From an uncultured bacterium (lineage in GTDB: Bacteria; Pseudomonadota; Gammaproteobacteria; Burkholderiales; Burkholderiaceae_C): 37,103 nucleotides of DNA. The translations under genes were made by a program, and so were the position numbers. This document shows, piece after piece, positions 27,385 to 35,405 of the stretch. The stretch lies in assembly GCA_903928495.1 (NCBI GenBank), contig CAIYQZ010000057.1, positions 1 through 37,103 on the forward strand. Direction: 5' to 3'. A model generated the notes under the pieces. It was given only the letters and a program-made list of their open reading frames with translations, had not been told where the DNA came from and made no database searches. Positions within the stretch are counted from its first letter, which is position 1; each line of letters starts with the position of its first letter.

Positions 27385-28857
27385 ATGCCCCTCAGCAACT
27401 CCCTCCACACACGCGGCACGGTGTACGGCACCCTGCTCAACCACCGCGATGCCCTGGCCGCCCTGGGCGATCAGGTGCATGCCGCGCCCTACAAGGCACC
27501 GCCCAAAGCTCCGGTGCTGTACATCAAGCCCCACAACACCTGGGTCAGCCCCGGCGCGGCAGTGGTGGTACCCGCCGATGCGCCCGAGCTTGAAATGGGC
27601 GCCACGCTGGGCCTTGTGATTGGCCGCACGGCGTGTCGTGCCAACGTGGCGGACGCGCTCAGCTTTGTCGCGGGCTATGTGGTGATGAACGACATCAGCG
27701 TGCCGCACGCCGCCGTTTACCGGCCTTCCATGCGCTTCAAATGCCGCGACGGGTTTTGCCCCATGGGGCCAGTGGTGCCAGCTTCGGCCACGATCAACCC
27801 CGATGCACTGACCATCACGGTGGCGATTGATGGCACCGTGGTGCACCGCAGCAGCACGGCGGGGCTCATACGCCCCGTGGCCCAGTTGCTGGCCGACGTG
27901 ACCGAGTTCATGACCCTGCACCCCGGCGACGTACTGGCCGTGGGTGTGGCCGCCGGTGCCCCGCGTGCACGCGCCGGACAGCAGGTGACCATTGCCATTG
28001 AAGGCATTGGTGAGTTGGAGCACACGCTGGTGGCCAAAACCGACGTGACTACCGCAACCACCCCTGCACAACCTGTTTTCTCCCTGCGCGGCAAAACGGC
28101 CCGGGTGGCATACAGCGGCGCCATCCACACCGCCACGCCTCACGCCACCGGTGTGCAACTGGCCGATGGCCGTGTGCTGGCAGAGGCTGACGTGGAGTGG
28201 CTGCCCCCGTTCGAGGCGGGCACCGTGATTGCGCTGGGGCTGAACTACGCCGACCACGTGAAGGAGCTGTCCAAAGAATTGACCGTGACCACGCAGGACG
28301 AACCCCTGGCCTTTCTGAAAAGCGCCAGTGCCTTGATCGGCCACCGGGCCTCCACCCGCCGCCCCAACGGCGTGGCCTTCATGCACTACGAGTGCGAACT
28401 GGCGGTGGTGATCGGGAGCACGGCCAAAAACGTGAAGCGCGAAGACGCCATGGCGCACGTGGCGGGCTACACCGTGGCCAACGACTACTCCATCCGCGAC
28501 TACCTGGAAAACTACTACCGCCCCAACCTGCGCGTGAAAAACCGCGACGGCTGCACGGTGCTGGGCCCGTGGTTTGTGCCTGCTTCGGAAGTGCCCGACC
28601 CGCACAACCTGACCCTGCGCACCCTGGTCAACGGCGTGGAAACCCAGCACGGCAACACCACCGGCCTGATTTCAGACATACCGGCGCTGATCGAATACCT
28701 CAGCGGCTTCATGACGCTGCAACCCGGCGACGTGATCCTGACGGGCACGCCCGACGGCGTGGTGAACGTGAACGCGGGCGACGAGGTGGTGACCGAGATC
28801 GACGGCATTGGCCGCTTGATCAACACCCTTGTCGGCGACGAAATATTCAACGTTTAA
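27385..28857 (+). CDS. hpaG: Fused 4-hydroxyphenylacetate-pathway decarboxylase/isomerase
   Basis: A 490-aa fusion of two fumarylacetoacetate-hydrolase-fold domains, as in E. coli HpaG/HpcE. The enzyme decarboxylates 5-oxo-pent-3-ene-1,2,5-tricarboxylate and isomerises 2-hydroxy-hepta-2,4-diene-1,7-dioate. The N-terminal domain (about 1-215) has LEMGATLGLVIGRTAC, VMNDISVPHAAVYRPSMRFK and RDGFCPMGP. The C-terminal domain (about 250-490) has ALGLNYADHVKE, the metal-binding HYECELAVVIG, VANDYSIRDYLENYYRPNLR and the end motif ILTGTPDGVVNVNAGDEV. ATG 27385 follows AAGG by five bases; upstream codons in the same frame do not look coding. It is the first gene of the operon. Confidence 0.95.
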   Translation: MPLSNSLHTRGTVYGTLLNHRDALAALGDQVHAAPYKAPPKAPVLYIKPHNTWVSPGAAVVVPADAPELEMGATLGLVIGRTACRANVADALSFVAGYVVMNDISVPHAAVYRPSMRFKCRDGFCPMGPVVPASATINPDALTITVAIDGTVVHRSSTAGLIRPVAQLLADVTEFMTLHPGDVLAVGVAAGAPRARAGQQVTIAIEGIGELEHTLVAKTDVTTATTPAQPVFSLRGKTARVAYSGAIHTATPHATGVQLADGRVLAEADVEWLPPFEAGTVIALGLNYADHVKELSKELTVTTQDEPLAFLKSASALIGHRASTRRPNGVAFMHYECELAVVIGSTAKNVKREDAMAHVAGYTVANDYSIRDYLENYYRPNLRVKNRDGCTVLGPWFVPASEVPDPHNLTLRTLVNGVETQHGNTTGLISDIPALIEYLSGFMTLQPGDVILTGTPDGVVNVNAGDEVVTEIDGIGRLINTLVGDEIFNV

Positions 28858-28910
28858 GTGCCTTACCGCAATACCAGCAAGCGTTAGCAGCTACAACAGC
28901 AGGACTCAGT

Positions 28911-30380
28911 ATGCGCATCAACCACCTCATCAATGGCCAGCCTGTCGCAGGCACGGACTACTTTGAAACCGTCAACCCCGCTACGCAAGACGTGCTGGCC
29001 GAAGTGGCCAGCGGCACCGCCGCCGAGATCAACGCCGCCGTGCAGGCCGCCAAAGATGCCTTCCCGGCCTGGGCTGGCCGCCCCGCCACCGAGCGCGCCA
29101 AGATCATGCGCAGCCTGGGCGAGCTGATTGCCAAACATGTGCCCGAGATTGCCGAAACCGAAACCAAAGGCACCGGCCAAAGCATCAGCCAGACCGGCAA
29201 ACAGCTGGTGCCCCGCGCGGCAGACAACTTCCATTACTTTGCCGAAATGTGCACGCGGGTGGACGGCCACACCTACCCCACGCCCACGCACCTGAACTAC
29301 ACGCTGTTCCACCCCGTGGGCGTGTGCGCCCTCATCAGCCCGTGGAACGTGCCGTTCATGACCTCCACCTGGAAGGTCGCGCCCTGCCTGGCCTTTGGCA
29401 ACACGGCGGTACTGAAAATGAGTGAACTTAGCCCCCTGACCGCCGCCCGCCTGGGTGAACTGGCGCTCGAAGCCGGTGTGCCAGCCGGCGTGCTGAACGT
29501 GGTGCACGGCTTTGGCAAAGAAACGGGCGAACCGCTTTGCGCGCACCCCGACGTGCGGGCCATCAGCTTCACAGGCTCCACAGCCACGGGCAACCGCATC
29601 GTGCAGTCGGCTGGCTTGAAGAAGTTCAGCATGGAGTTGGGTGGCAAAAGCCCCTTCGTGATTTTTGAAGACGCTGACCTGGAGCGCGCGCTGGACGCGG
29701 CCCTGTTCATGATTTTTTCCAACAACGGCGAGCGCTGCACCGCAGGCAGCCGCATCCTGGTGCAGCAGAGCATTTACGCCGACTTCTGTGCCAAGTTTGC
29801 CGAGCGCGCCAAACGCATCACCGTGGGTGACCCGCTGGCCGACAAAACCATCATCGGCCCCATGATCAGCCAGGCCCACCTGGCCAAGGTGCGCAGCTAC
29901 ATCGAGCTGGGCCCGAAAGAAGGTGCCACGCTGCTGTGTGGCGGCATTGACCGCCCCAGCTATGCACCCGAGCTGGCGGGCAATCTGCAAAAAGGCAACT
30001 TCGTGTGGCCCACCGTGTTTGCCGATGTGGACAACCGCATGCGCATTGCACAGGAAGAAATCTTCGGCCCCGTGGCCTGCCTGATCCCGTTCAAGGACGA
30101 AGCGGATGCCATTGCGAAAGCCAACGACATCCAATACGGCCTGAGCAGCTACGTATGGACCGAAAACCTCGGCAAAGCCCACCGCGTGGCCGCATCGATT
30201 GAGGCGGGCATGTGCTTCGTCAACAGCCAGAACGTGCGCGACCTGCGCCAGCCCTTTGGCGGCACAAAAGCCAGCGGCACCGGGCGCGAGGGCGGTACCT
30301 GGAGTTATGAGGTGTTTCTGGAACCCAAAAACGTGGCCGTGAGTTTGGGCAACCACCACATTCCCCACTGGGGCGTCTGA
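28911..30380 (+). CDS. hpaE: 5-carboxymethyl-2-hydroxymuconate semialdehyde dehydrogenase
   Basis: NAD-dependent aldehyde dehydrogenase (489 aa) that oxidises the ring-cleavage semialdehyde made by HpaD. The aldehyde dehydrogenase catalytic residues are N145 (SPWN), E242 (MELGGKSPF) and C276 (GERCTAGSR). The NAD-binding loop is SFTGSTATGNRI. The C-terminal FGGTKASGTGREGGTWSYE is close to known HpaE proteins. ATG 28911 has AGGA six to seven bases upstream. It is 53 bp after hpaG; that gap holds a sequence slightly like the dispersed repeat but too weak to call. Confidence 0.96.
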   Translation: MRINHLINGQPVAGTDYFETVNPATQDVLAEVASGTAAEINAAVQAAKDAFPAWAGRPATERAKIMRSLGELIAKHVPEIAETETKGTGQSISQTGKQLVPRAADNFHYFAEMCTRVDGHTYPTPTHLNYTLFHPVGVCALISPWNVPFMTSTWKVAPCLAFGNTAVLKMSELSPLTAARLGELALEAGVPAGVLNVVHGFGKETGEPLCAHPDVRAISFTGSTATGNRIVQSAGLKKFSMELGGKSPFVIFEDADLERALDAALFMIFSNNGERCTAGSRILVQQSIYADFCAKFAERAKRITVGDPLADKTIIGPMISQAHLAKVRSYIELGPKEGATLLCGGIDRPSYAPELAGNLQKGNFVWPTVFADVDNRMRIAQEEIFGPVACLIPFKDEADAIAKANDIQYGLSSYVWTENLGKAHRVAASIEAGMCFVNSQNVRDLRQPFGGTKASGTGREGGTWSYEVFLEPKNVAVSLGNHHIPHWGV

Positions 30381-30414
30381 CCCTGCCCCCCCTCACACAC
30401 ACCAGGACACCGCC

Positions 30415-31341
30415 ATGGGAACACTTGCCCTCGCAGCCAAAATCACCCACGTGCCCAGCATGTACCTCAGCGAGCTGGACGGCCCGCGCAAAGGCACGCG
30501 GCAAAACGCCATTGACGGCCACCGCGAAATCAGCCGCCGCTGCCGCGAGCTGGGGGTGGACACCCTGGTGGTGTTTGACACGCATTGGCTGGTGAATGCC
30601 TATTACCACATCAACTGCGCACCGCACTTCAAGGGCAACTACACCAGCAACGAGCTGCCCCACTTCATTGCCAACATGCCATTCGAGTGCCCCGGCAACC
30701 CTGATCTGGGCCAACTGCTGGCGAAGGTATGCACCGCGCATAGCGTGGAAACACTGGCCCACCACGCCACCACGCTCGACCCCGAGTACGGCACCCTGGT
30801 GCCGCTGCGCTACATGAACGCAGACCAGCACTTCAAGGTGGTGTCCGTCTCGGCCATGTGCATGGCCCACTACCTGGACGACAGCGCCCGCCTGGGCTGG
30901 GCCATGCGCCAGGCCATTGAGCGGCACTACGACGGCACGGTGGCGTTTCTGGCCAGTGGCTCACTCAGCCACCGCTTCGCCCAAAACGGTCTGGCCCCCG
31001 AATTTGCCTTCAAGGTGTGGAGCCCGTTCCTGGCCCAGCTGGACGCCCGCGTGGTCGAGATGTGGACCACCGGCCAATGGAAAGACTTTTGCGGCATGCT
31101 GCCCGAATACGCAGCCAAAGGCCACGGCGAAGGCTTCATGCACGACACCGCCATGATGCTGGGGGCCTTGGGCTGGAGCGAGTACGAGGGCCAAGCCGAC
31201 GTGGTGACCCCGTATTTCGGCGCGTCGGGCACGGGGCAAATCAACGCGGTGTTTCCGGTCACACCGGTCACGGGGCGTGACATTCCCACCGCAAAAGCCT
31301 CTGCGGCCGACGGCTATACCTCTGTGGCCACCCGGCTCTGA
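30415..31341 (+). CDS. hpaD: 3,4-dihydroxyphenylacetate 2,3-dioxygenase
   Basis: Extradiol ring-cleavage dioxygenase (308 aa) that opens homoprotocatechuate next to the hydroxyls to give 5-carboxymethyl-2-hydroxymuconate semialdehyde. It belongs to the LigB-type (class III) group. Probable non-heme Fe ligands are H12 (ITHVPSMYL), H57 (VFDTHWL) and E239 (GHGEGFMHD), in the positions expected from LigB. SGSLSHRF is another conserved active-site stretch. AGGA lies before the ATG. It is 34 bp after hpaE. Confidence 0.96.
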   Translation: MGTLALAAKITHVPSMYLSELDGPRKGTRQNAIDGHREISRRCRELGVDTLVVFDTHWLVNAYYHINCAPHFKGNYTSNELPHFIANMPFECPGNPDLGQLLAKVCTAHSVETLAHHATTLDPEYGTLVPLRYMNADQHFKVVSVSAMCMAHYLDDSARLGWAMRQAIERHYDGTVAFLASGSLSHRFAQNGLAPEFAFKVWSPFLAQLDARVVEMWTTGQWKDFCGMLPEYAAKGHGEGFMHDTAMMLGALGWSEYEGQADVVTPYFGASGTGQINAVFPVTPVTGRDIPTAKASAADGYTSVATRL

Positions 31342-31357
31342 CACCGCACCCAACGCC

Positions 31358-31804
31358 ATGCCCCACCTCGTCATCCTCTACACCGCCAACCTTGACCGCC
31401 CTGCCAGCGAGGGTGGCACCGACATGACCGCACTGTGCCGCACCCTGGCCGACACCATGCTGGCCGCACGGGACGAAGCGGGCAAGCCCGTGTTCCCCCC
31501 CGGCGGCGTGCGCGTGCTGGCCTACCCCGCCCCGCATTACGCCGTGGCCGATGGCGGGGCTGCTGGCCTGGCGGCGAGCGGCAGCGGTGACTACGGCTTT
31601 GTGTACCTGAACCTGCGCATGGGTCGGGGCCGCTCAAAAGACACCATTTCCATAGCTGGAAATGCTTTACTGGCAAGCGCCAAGGCCCATTTTGAACCTC
31701 AATTGGCCCAACAGCACATCGGCGTGACTCTGCAAATTGACGAAGGCCCCGAGGTGTTCGACGCCAAAACCAGCTCGTTGCACCCACTGTTCAACAAAAC
31801 CTGA
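31358..31804 (+). CDS. hpaF: 5-carboxymethyl-2-hydroxymuconate delta-isomerase, carrying a dispersed repeat
   Basis: A 148-aa member of the CHMI/tautomerase superfamily that isomerises the dicarboxylic product of HpaE. The start MPHLVILYT exposes Pro2, the catalytic base after methionine removal. YGFVYLNLRMGRGRS and the VTLQIDEGPEVFDAKTSSLHPLF end are family landmarks. A dispersed repeat encodes IAGNALLASAKAHFE, in the helix that aligns without a gap to QQAGEMLFELIKTHF of E. coli HpaF. That stretch uses ATA and TTA codons, which stand out in this GC-rich operon. ATG 31358 is 16 bp after hpaD; no strong Shine-Dalgarno. Confidence 0.92.
   Translation: MPHLVILYTANLDRPASEGGTDMTALCRTLADTMLAARDEAGKPVFPPGGVRVLAYPAPHYAVADGGAAGLAASGSGDYGFVYLNLRMGRGRSKDTISIAGNALLASAKAHFEPQLAQQHIGVTLQIDEGPEVFDAKTSSLHPLFNKT
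31651..31696 (+). repeat. Dispersed 46-bp repeat, copy 5 (inside hpaF)
   Basis: A gapless match to the copy at 12255-12300 at about 33 of 46 positions, with uninterrupted runs CATAGCTG and CAAGCGCCA and the shared ATTTTGA end. It is in the sense orientation and is read in the same frame as the alaS copy. Confidence 0.8.
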
Positions 31805-31817
31805 GCCGCACGCACCC

Positions 31818-32633
31818 ATGCTCGACGACACCCAAATTGCCCAACTGGCGACAGAGCTGCAACAGTCGCAAACCACCCGCGTACCGGTGGAACATTTTTC
31901 CAAGCGATTCCCCGCCATGACCATTGAAGACGGCTACCGTGTCAGCCGTGCCTGGGTGGCGCAGCAGGTGCAGGCGGGCGCGAAGGTGATTGGCCACAAG
32001 ATTGGCCTGACCAGCCGCGCCATGCAAATCAGCAGCCAGATCGACGAGCCCGACTACGGCACCCTGCTCGACTTCATGCGGTACGACTGCACCCCCGGTC
32101 AGGTGCTGGACATCCCCACGGGCCACTTCATCGCCCCGCGTGTGGAGGTGGAGCTGGCCTTCATTCTCAAAGCCCCGCTGCAAGGCCCCCGCATCACGGT
32201 GGAACAGGTGCTGGACGCCACCGAATACATCACCCCGGCCATTGAAATCATCGACGCACGCATTGAGCAATTCGACCGCCACACCAAGGTCATGCGCAAA
32301 GTGTTCGACACCATCAGCGACAACGCCGCCAACGCAGGCATCGTGCTGGGCGGCAACCGTGTGGCCCCCCGCAGCGTGGACCGCGCATGGTGCGGAGCCA
32401 TCCTGAGGCAGAACGGCACGGTGGAGGAAACCGGCCTGGCCGCCGGTGTGCAAGGCGACCCAGCCGTGGGCATTGCCTGGCTGGCCAACAAATTGGCGCC
32501 CTGGGGCGAAACACTGCAGCCCGGCCACATCGTGCTGGCTGGCTCGTTCACCCGGCCTGTGGCAGCCAATGCAGGCGACCTGTTCGAAGCGGATTACGGC
32601 CCGCTGGGCAAACTGGCCTTCCGCTTCGTCTGA
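31818..32633 (+). CDS. hpaH: 2-oxo-hept-3-ene-1,7-dioate hydratase
   Basis: Metal-dependent hydratase (271 aa) of the FAH-fold HpaH/MhpD family. It adds water to the 2-oxo-heptenedioate from HpaG to give 4-hydroxy-2-oxoheptanedioate. The metal ligands are E110 and E112 (RVEVELAF) and E143 (PAIEIIDARI), and K61 (IGHKIGLTS) is the likely catalytic lysine. DTISDNAANAGIVLGG is a conserved block. ATG 31818 is 13 bp after hpaF; normal length. Confidence 0.95.
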   Translation: MLDDTQIAQLATELQQSQTTRVPVEHFSKRFPAMTIEDGYRVSRAWVAQQVQAGAKVIGHKIGLTSRAMQISSQIDEPDYGTLLDFMRYDCTPGQVLDIPTGHFIAPRVEVELAFILKAPLQGPRITVEQVLDATEYITPAIEIIDARIEQFDRHTKVMRKVFDTISDNAANAGIVLGGNRVAPRSVDRAWCGAILRQNGTVEETGLAAGVQGDPAVGIAWLANKLAPWGETLQPGHIVLAGSFTRPVAANAGDLFEADYGPLGKLAFRFV

Positions 32634-32663
32634 TTCGTTCACACCCACTCACGCGGACGCCCC

Positions 32664-33479
32664 ATGACCCACACACTCCCCATCAACAACTTCAAACAGG
32701 CCCTGCAAGCAGGTCAGCAGGTCATCGGCTGCTGGGTGGGCTTTGCCGACACCAATGTGGCAGAAGCGCTGGCCGGCTGCGGCTTCGACTGGCTGCTGCT
32801 GGACGGCGAACACGCCCCCAACGACCCCCGCACCGTGCTCGAACAGTTGCGAGCCTTGGCCCCCTACCCTGTGCAGGCCGTGGTGCGACCTGTTGTGGGC
32901 GACGTGGCGCTGGTCAAGCAGTACCTGGATGTGGGCGCACAAACGCTGCTCATTCCCATGGTGGACACGCCCGAACACGCCGCCCAAATGGTCAGCGCCA
33001 CCCGCTACGCGCCCGACGGCATCCGTGGCATGGGCGCGGCACTGGCCCGCGCATCGCGCTGGAACCAGGTACCCGACTACGTGCACCATGCCAACGGCCA
33101 GATGTGCCTGCTGGTGCAGGCCGAAACCACGCTGGCCATGCAAAACCTGGCCGCAATCGGAGCGGTGGACGGCGTGGACGGCGTGTTTTTTGGCCCCGCT
33201 GACCTGTCGGCCTCCATGGGCTACAGGGGCCAGGCCAACCACCCCGAGGTGCAAAACGCCATCCTCAACGGGATTGCCACGGTGCGCGCCGCAGGCAAAG
33301 CCGCCGGCATTCTGATGGCCGACAAGGCGTTGGCGCAGATGTATCTGGACGCCGGTGCACAGTTTGTGGCCGTGGGGGTGGACACCACGCTGCTGGTGCG
33401 CGCCGCCACCGACCTGGCGGCTCACTTCAAACAGCCCAGAGCACAAGCCGCGCAGCAGGCCAGCGGCTCCCCGTACTGA
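32664..33479 (+). CDS. hpaI: 4-hydroxy-2-oxoheptane-1,7-dioate aldolase
   Basis: Class II (metal-dependent) pyruvate aldolase of the HpcH/HpaI family (271 aa) that splits the hydratase product to pyruvate and succinate semialdehyde. The catalytic histidine is H50 in [12 protein letters not shown]75 binds pyruvate (VVRP), and E154 (VQAET) and D180 ([12 protein letters not shown]) are the metal ligands. [16 protein letters not shown] is characteristic. It is 30 bp after hpaH. The last ~15 residues form a Gln/Ala-rich tail. Confidence 0.96.
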   Translation: MTHTLPINNFKQALQAGQQVIGCWVGFADTNVAEALAGCGFDWLLLDGEHAPNDPRTVLEQLRALAPYPVQAVVRPVVGDVALVKQYLDVGAQTLLIPMVDTPEHAAQMVSATRYAPDGIRGMGAALARASRWNQVPDYVHHANGQMCLLVQAETTLAMQNLAAIGAVDGVDGVFFGPADLSASMGYRGQANHPEVQNAILNGIATVRAAGKAAGILMADKALAQMYLDAGAQFVAVGVDTTLLVRAATDLAAHFKQPRAQAAQQASGSPY

Positions 33480-33497
33480 GTGTTTGAGGCCACTGCC

Positions 33498-34283
33498 ATG
33501 ACCCACCTCGCCACCACTGACTTCACCGCCGCCTACCCCCGCCCTGATCACATTGGGCCGGACGAATGGGCTGCCCGCGTGCAACTGGCAGCTGCCTACC
33601 GCATTGCCGACCACCTAGGCTGGACGGAGCTGATTTACAACCACATCTCCCTGCGCGTGCCGGGGCCGGAACAGCACTTCCTCATCAACCCCTTCGGCCT
33701 GCACTACACCGAGGTGTGCGCCTCCAACCTGGTGAAGGTGGATGTGCGCGGGAACATCATTGGCCACTCCGACTGGCCCATCAACCCAGCGGGGTTCACG
33801 TTTCACGGCGCCATCCACGAACAGGTGCCCGAGGCGCACTGCGTGATGCACGTGCACACCACCGCCACGCAGGCCGTGTGTTGCCTGGAAGACGGGCTGG
33901 AGTTTTCCAACTTCTACGCCGCGCAGCTGTACGGAAAAATCGCGTACCACGACTTCGAGGGCATCACCGTTCACCCGGAGGAAGGGCAACGGATTCTGGC
34001 CAGTGCAGATGGAAAACCGGTGCTGCTGCTTCGCAACCACGGGCCTGTGGTGATGGGCTTCAGCCTGGCCAACGCGCTGGCATTGATGTGGCTGGTCAAC
34101 CGCGCCTGTGAGGTGCAGTTGGCGTCTCAATCCATGGGCAAAACGCGCGCCATTGCCGTGCCGGTACTGGAAGGCTGTGTGCGCGATTCGCTCAATTTCA
34201 ACCCAAAGTTCGGCGGTGGACAAGACGCGTTTGACGCACTGCAACGCATCATTGACCGCACTGACCCCAGCTACCGAGGTTGA
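33498..34283 (+). CDS. Class II aldolase/adducin family protein
   Basis: A 261-aa zinc-dependent aldolase or decarboxylase of the fuculose-aldolase/adducin fold. The metal site is visible as HVHTTATQAV (two histidines) and RNHGPVVMG (third histidine). LIYNHISLRVP and LINPFGLHYTEV are family landmarks. ATG 33498 has GAGG about nine bases upstream. It lies 18 bp after hpaI and 8 bp before the reductase gene, clearly in the same operon. It is not part of the classic enteric hpa pathway. The substrate is unknown; it could handle a side product or a related hydroxy-keto acid. Confidence 0.88.
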   Translation: MTHLATTDFTAAYPRPDHIGPDEWAARVQLAAAYRIADHLGWTELIYNHISLRVPGPEQHFLINPFGLHYTEVCASNLVKVDVRGNIIGHSDWPINPAGFTFHGAIHEQVPEAHCVMHVHTTATQAVCCLEDGLEFSNFYAAQLYGKIAYHDFEGITVHPEEGQRILASADGKPVLLLRNHGPVVMGFSLANALALMWLVNRACEVQLASQSMGKTRAIAVPVLEGCVRDSLNFNPKFGGGQDAFDALQRIIDRTDPSYRG

Positions 34284-34291
34284 CTAACGCC

Positions 34292-35374
34292 ATGAACCCC
34301 ACCGCCGCACACCCCCTGAAACGCGTCGCCATCGTCGGCATGGGAGCCATTGGCAGCGCCTTTGCCGCGTGGCTGGGCAGCCGGCTGCCTGCGGGGCAGG
34401 TTGAACTCAGCCCCCTGGCCAGAGGCGATACCCTGCAACACCTGCGCACCCAAGGGCTGAGCTGGACCGACGAACACGGTATTGAGCAGCGCCTGCCGCC
34501 CACTGCGCTAAATGCCAGCAGCAACCCGGCCGACCTGGGGCCGCAAGACCTGGTCGTCATCGCCGTCAAAGGCCCTGCGCTGGCGGCGGTGGCCCCGGCG
34601 GTGAAAGCCCTGCTGGCACCACACACCACGGTGCTGGTGGCCATGAACGGCCTGCCGTGGTGGTTTTTTCATGGCCTGCCGGGTGAGTGTGCGGGCATGC
34701 CTCTGACGTCGGTTGACCCGGAGGGGCACATTGCCCAGGCCATTCCCGCCGCGCAGGTGCTGGGGTGCGTGGTGCACCTCAGTGCCACACAGCCGGGGCC
34801 GGGTCGGCTGGGGCCGGTGCGCAACAACAGGCTCATCGTTGGCGAACCGGGCGGTGGCAGCACTCCCAGGGCAGACGCAGTGGCCGCACTGCTGGCAGAG
34901 GCAGGCTTTGGTGTGACGGTGTCAGAGCGCATCCAGCGCGACATCTGGTTCAAGCTGTGGGGCAACATGACCATGAACCCGGTGTCAGCCCTCACCGGGG
35001 CCACCTGCGACCGCATCCTGGACGACCCGCTGGTGCGCGGCTTTTGCAGCCATGTGATGCTGGAGGCACAGGCCATTGGCCAGCGCATCGGGCTGGGTAT
35101 TGACCAGTCTCCCGACGACCGTCACGCCATCACCCGCCAACTGGGAGCATTTAAAACCAGCATGCTGCAAGACGTGGAAGCCAGCCGCCCCATTGAGCTG
35201 GACGCGCTGGTGGCTGCTGTGCGCGAGGTGGGCCAGAGGCTGGGCCTGCCCACGCCCCACACCGACGCGCTGCTGGGCCTAACCCGCCTGATGGCGCAAA
35301 CACGGGGGCTGTACCCCAGCCCATCACCCGCGCGATGCCAATGGGCGACACAGGGCCATCCAAACCCCCGCTAA
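34292..35374 (+). CDS. Ketopantoate-reductase-like NADPH dehydrogenase
   Basis: A 360-aa protein of the ApbA/PanE family, longer than typical PanE (~300 aa). The Rossmann motif is AIVGMGAIGSAFAAWLG. The catalytic-lysine region is RDIWFKLWGNMTMNPVSALT, followed by TGATCDRILDD, which is typical of the catabolic-cluster branch. DVEASRPIELDALVAAV is the conserved C-terminal substrate block. The last ~25 residues are an unconserved Ser/Pro-rich tail. ATG 34292 was chosen; a TTG at 34280 that overlaps the preceding stop is possible. Pairing with a class II aldolase suggests reduction of a 2-keto acid or beta-keto product other than ketopantoate. Confidence 0.85.
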   Translation: MNPTAAHPLKRVAIVGMGAIGSAFAAWLGSRLPAGQVELSPLARGDTLQHLRTQGLSWTDEHGIEQRLPPTALNASSNPADLGPQDLVVIAVKGPALAAVAPAVKALLAPHTTVLVAMNGLPWWFFHGLPGECAGMPLTSVDPEGHIAQAIPAAQVLGCVVHLSATQPGPGRLGPVRNNRLIVGEPGGGSTPRADAVAALLAEAGFGVTVSERIQRDIWFKLWGNMTMNPVSALTGATCDRILDDPLVRGFCSHVMLEAQAIGQRIGLGIDQSPDDRHAITRQLGAFKTSMLQDVEASRPIELDALVAAVREVGQRLGLPTPHTDALLGLTRLMAQTRGLYPSPSPARCQWATQGHPNPR

Positions 35375-35405
35375 GCTTTCGGGTACTCACCGTTCAAGAC
35401 ACACC

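Noticed and set aside
28868-28900. Possible sixth copy of the dispersed repeat between hpaG and hpaE
   Set aside because: It shares GCAATAC and CAAGCG in register, but the TAGCTG end is not at the right place and the rest does not align. Kept only as a possibility.
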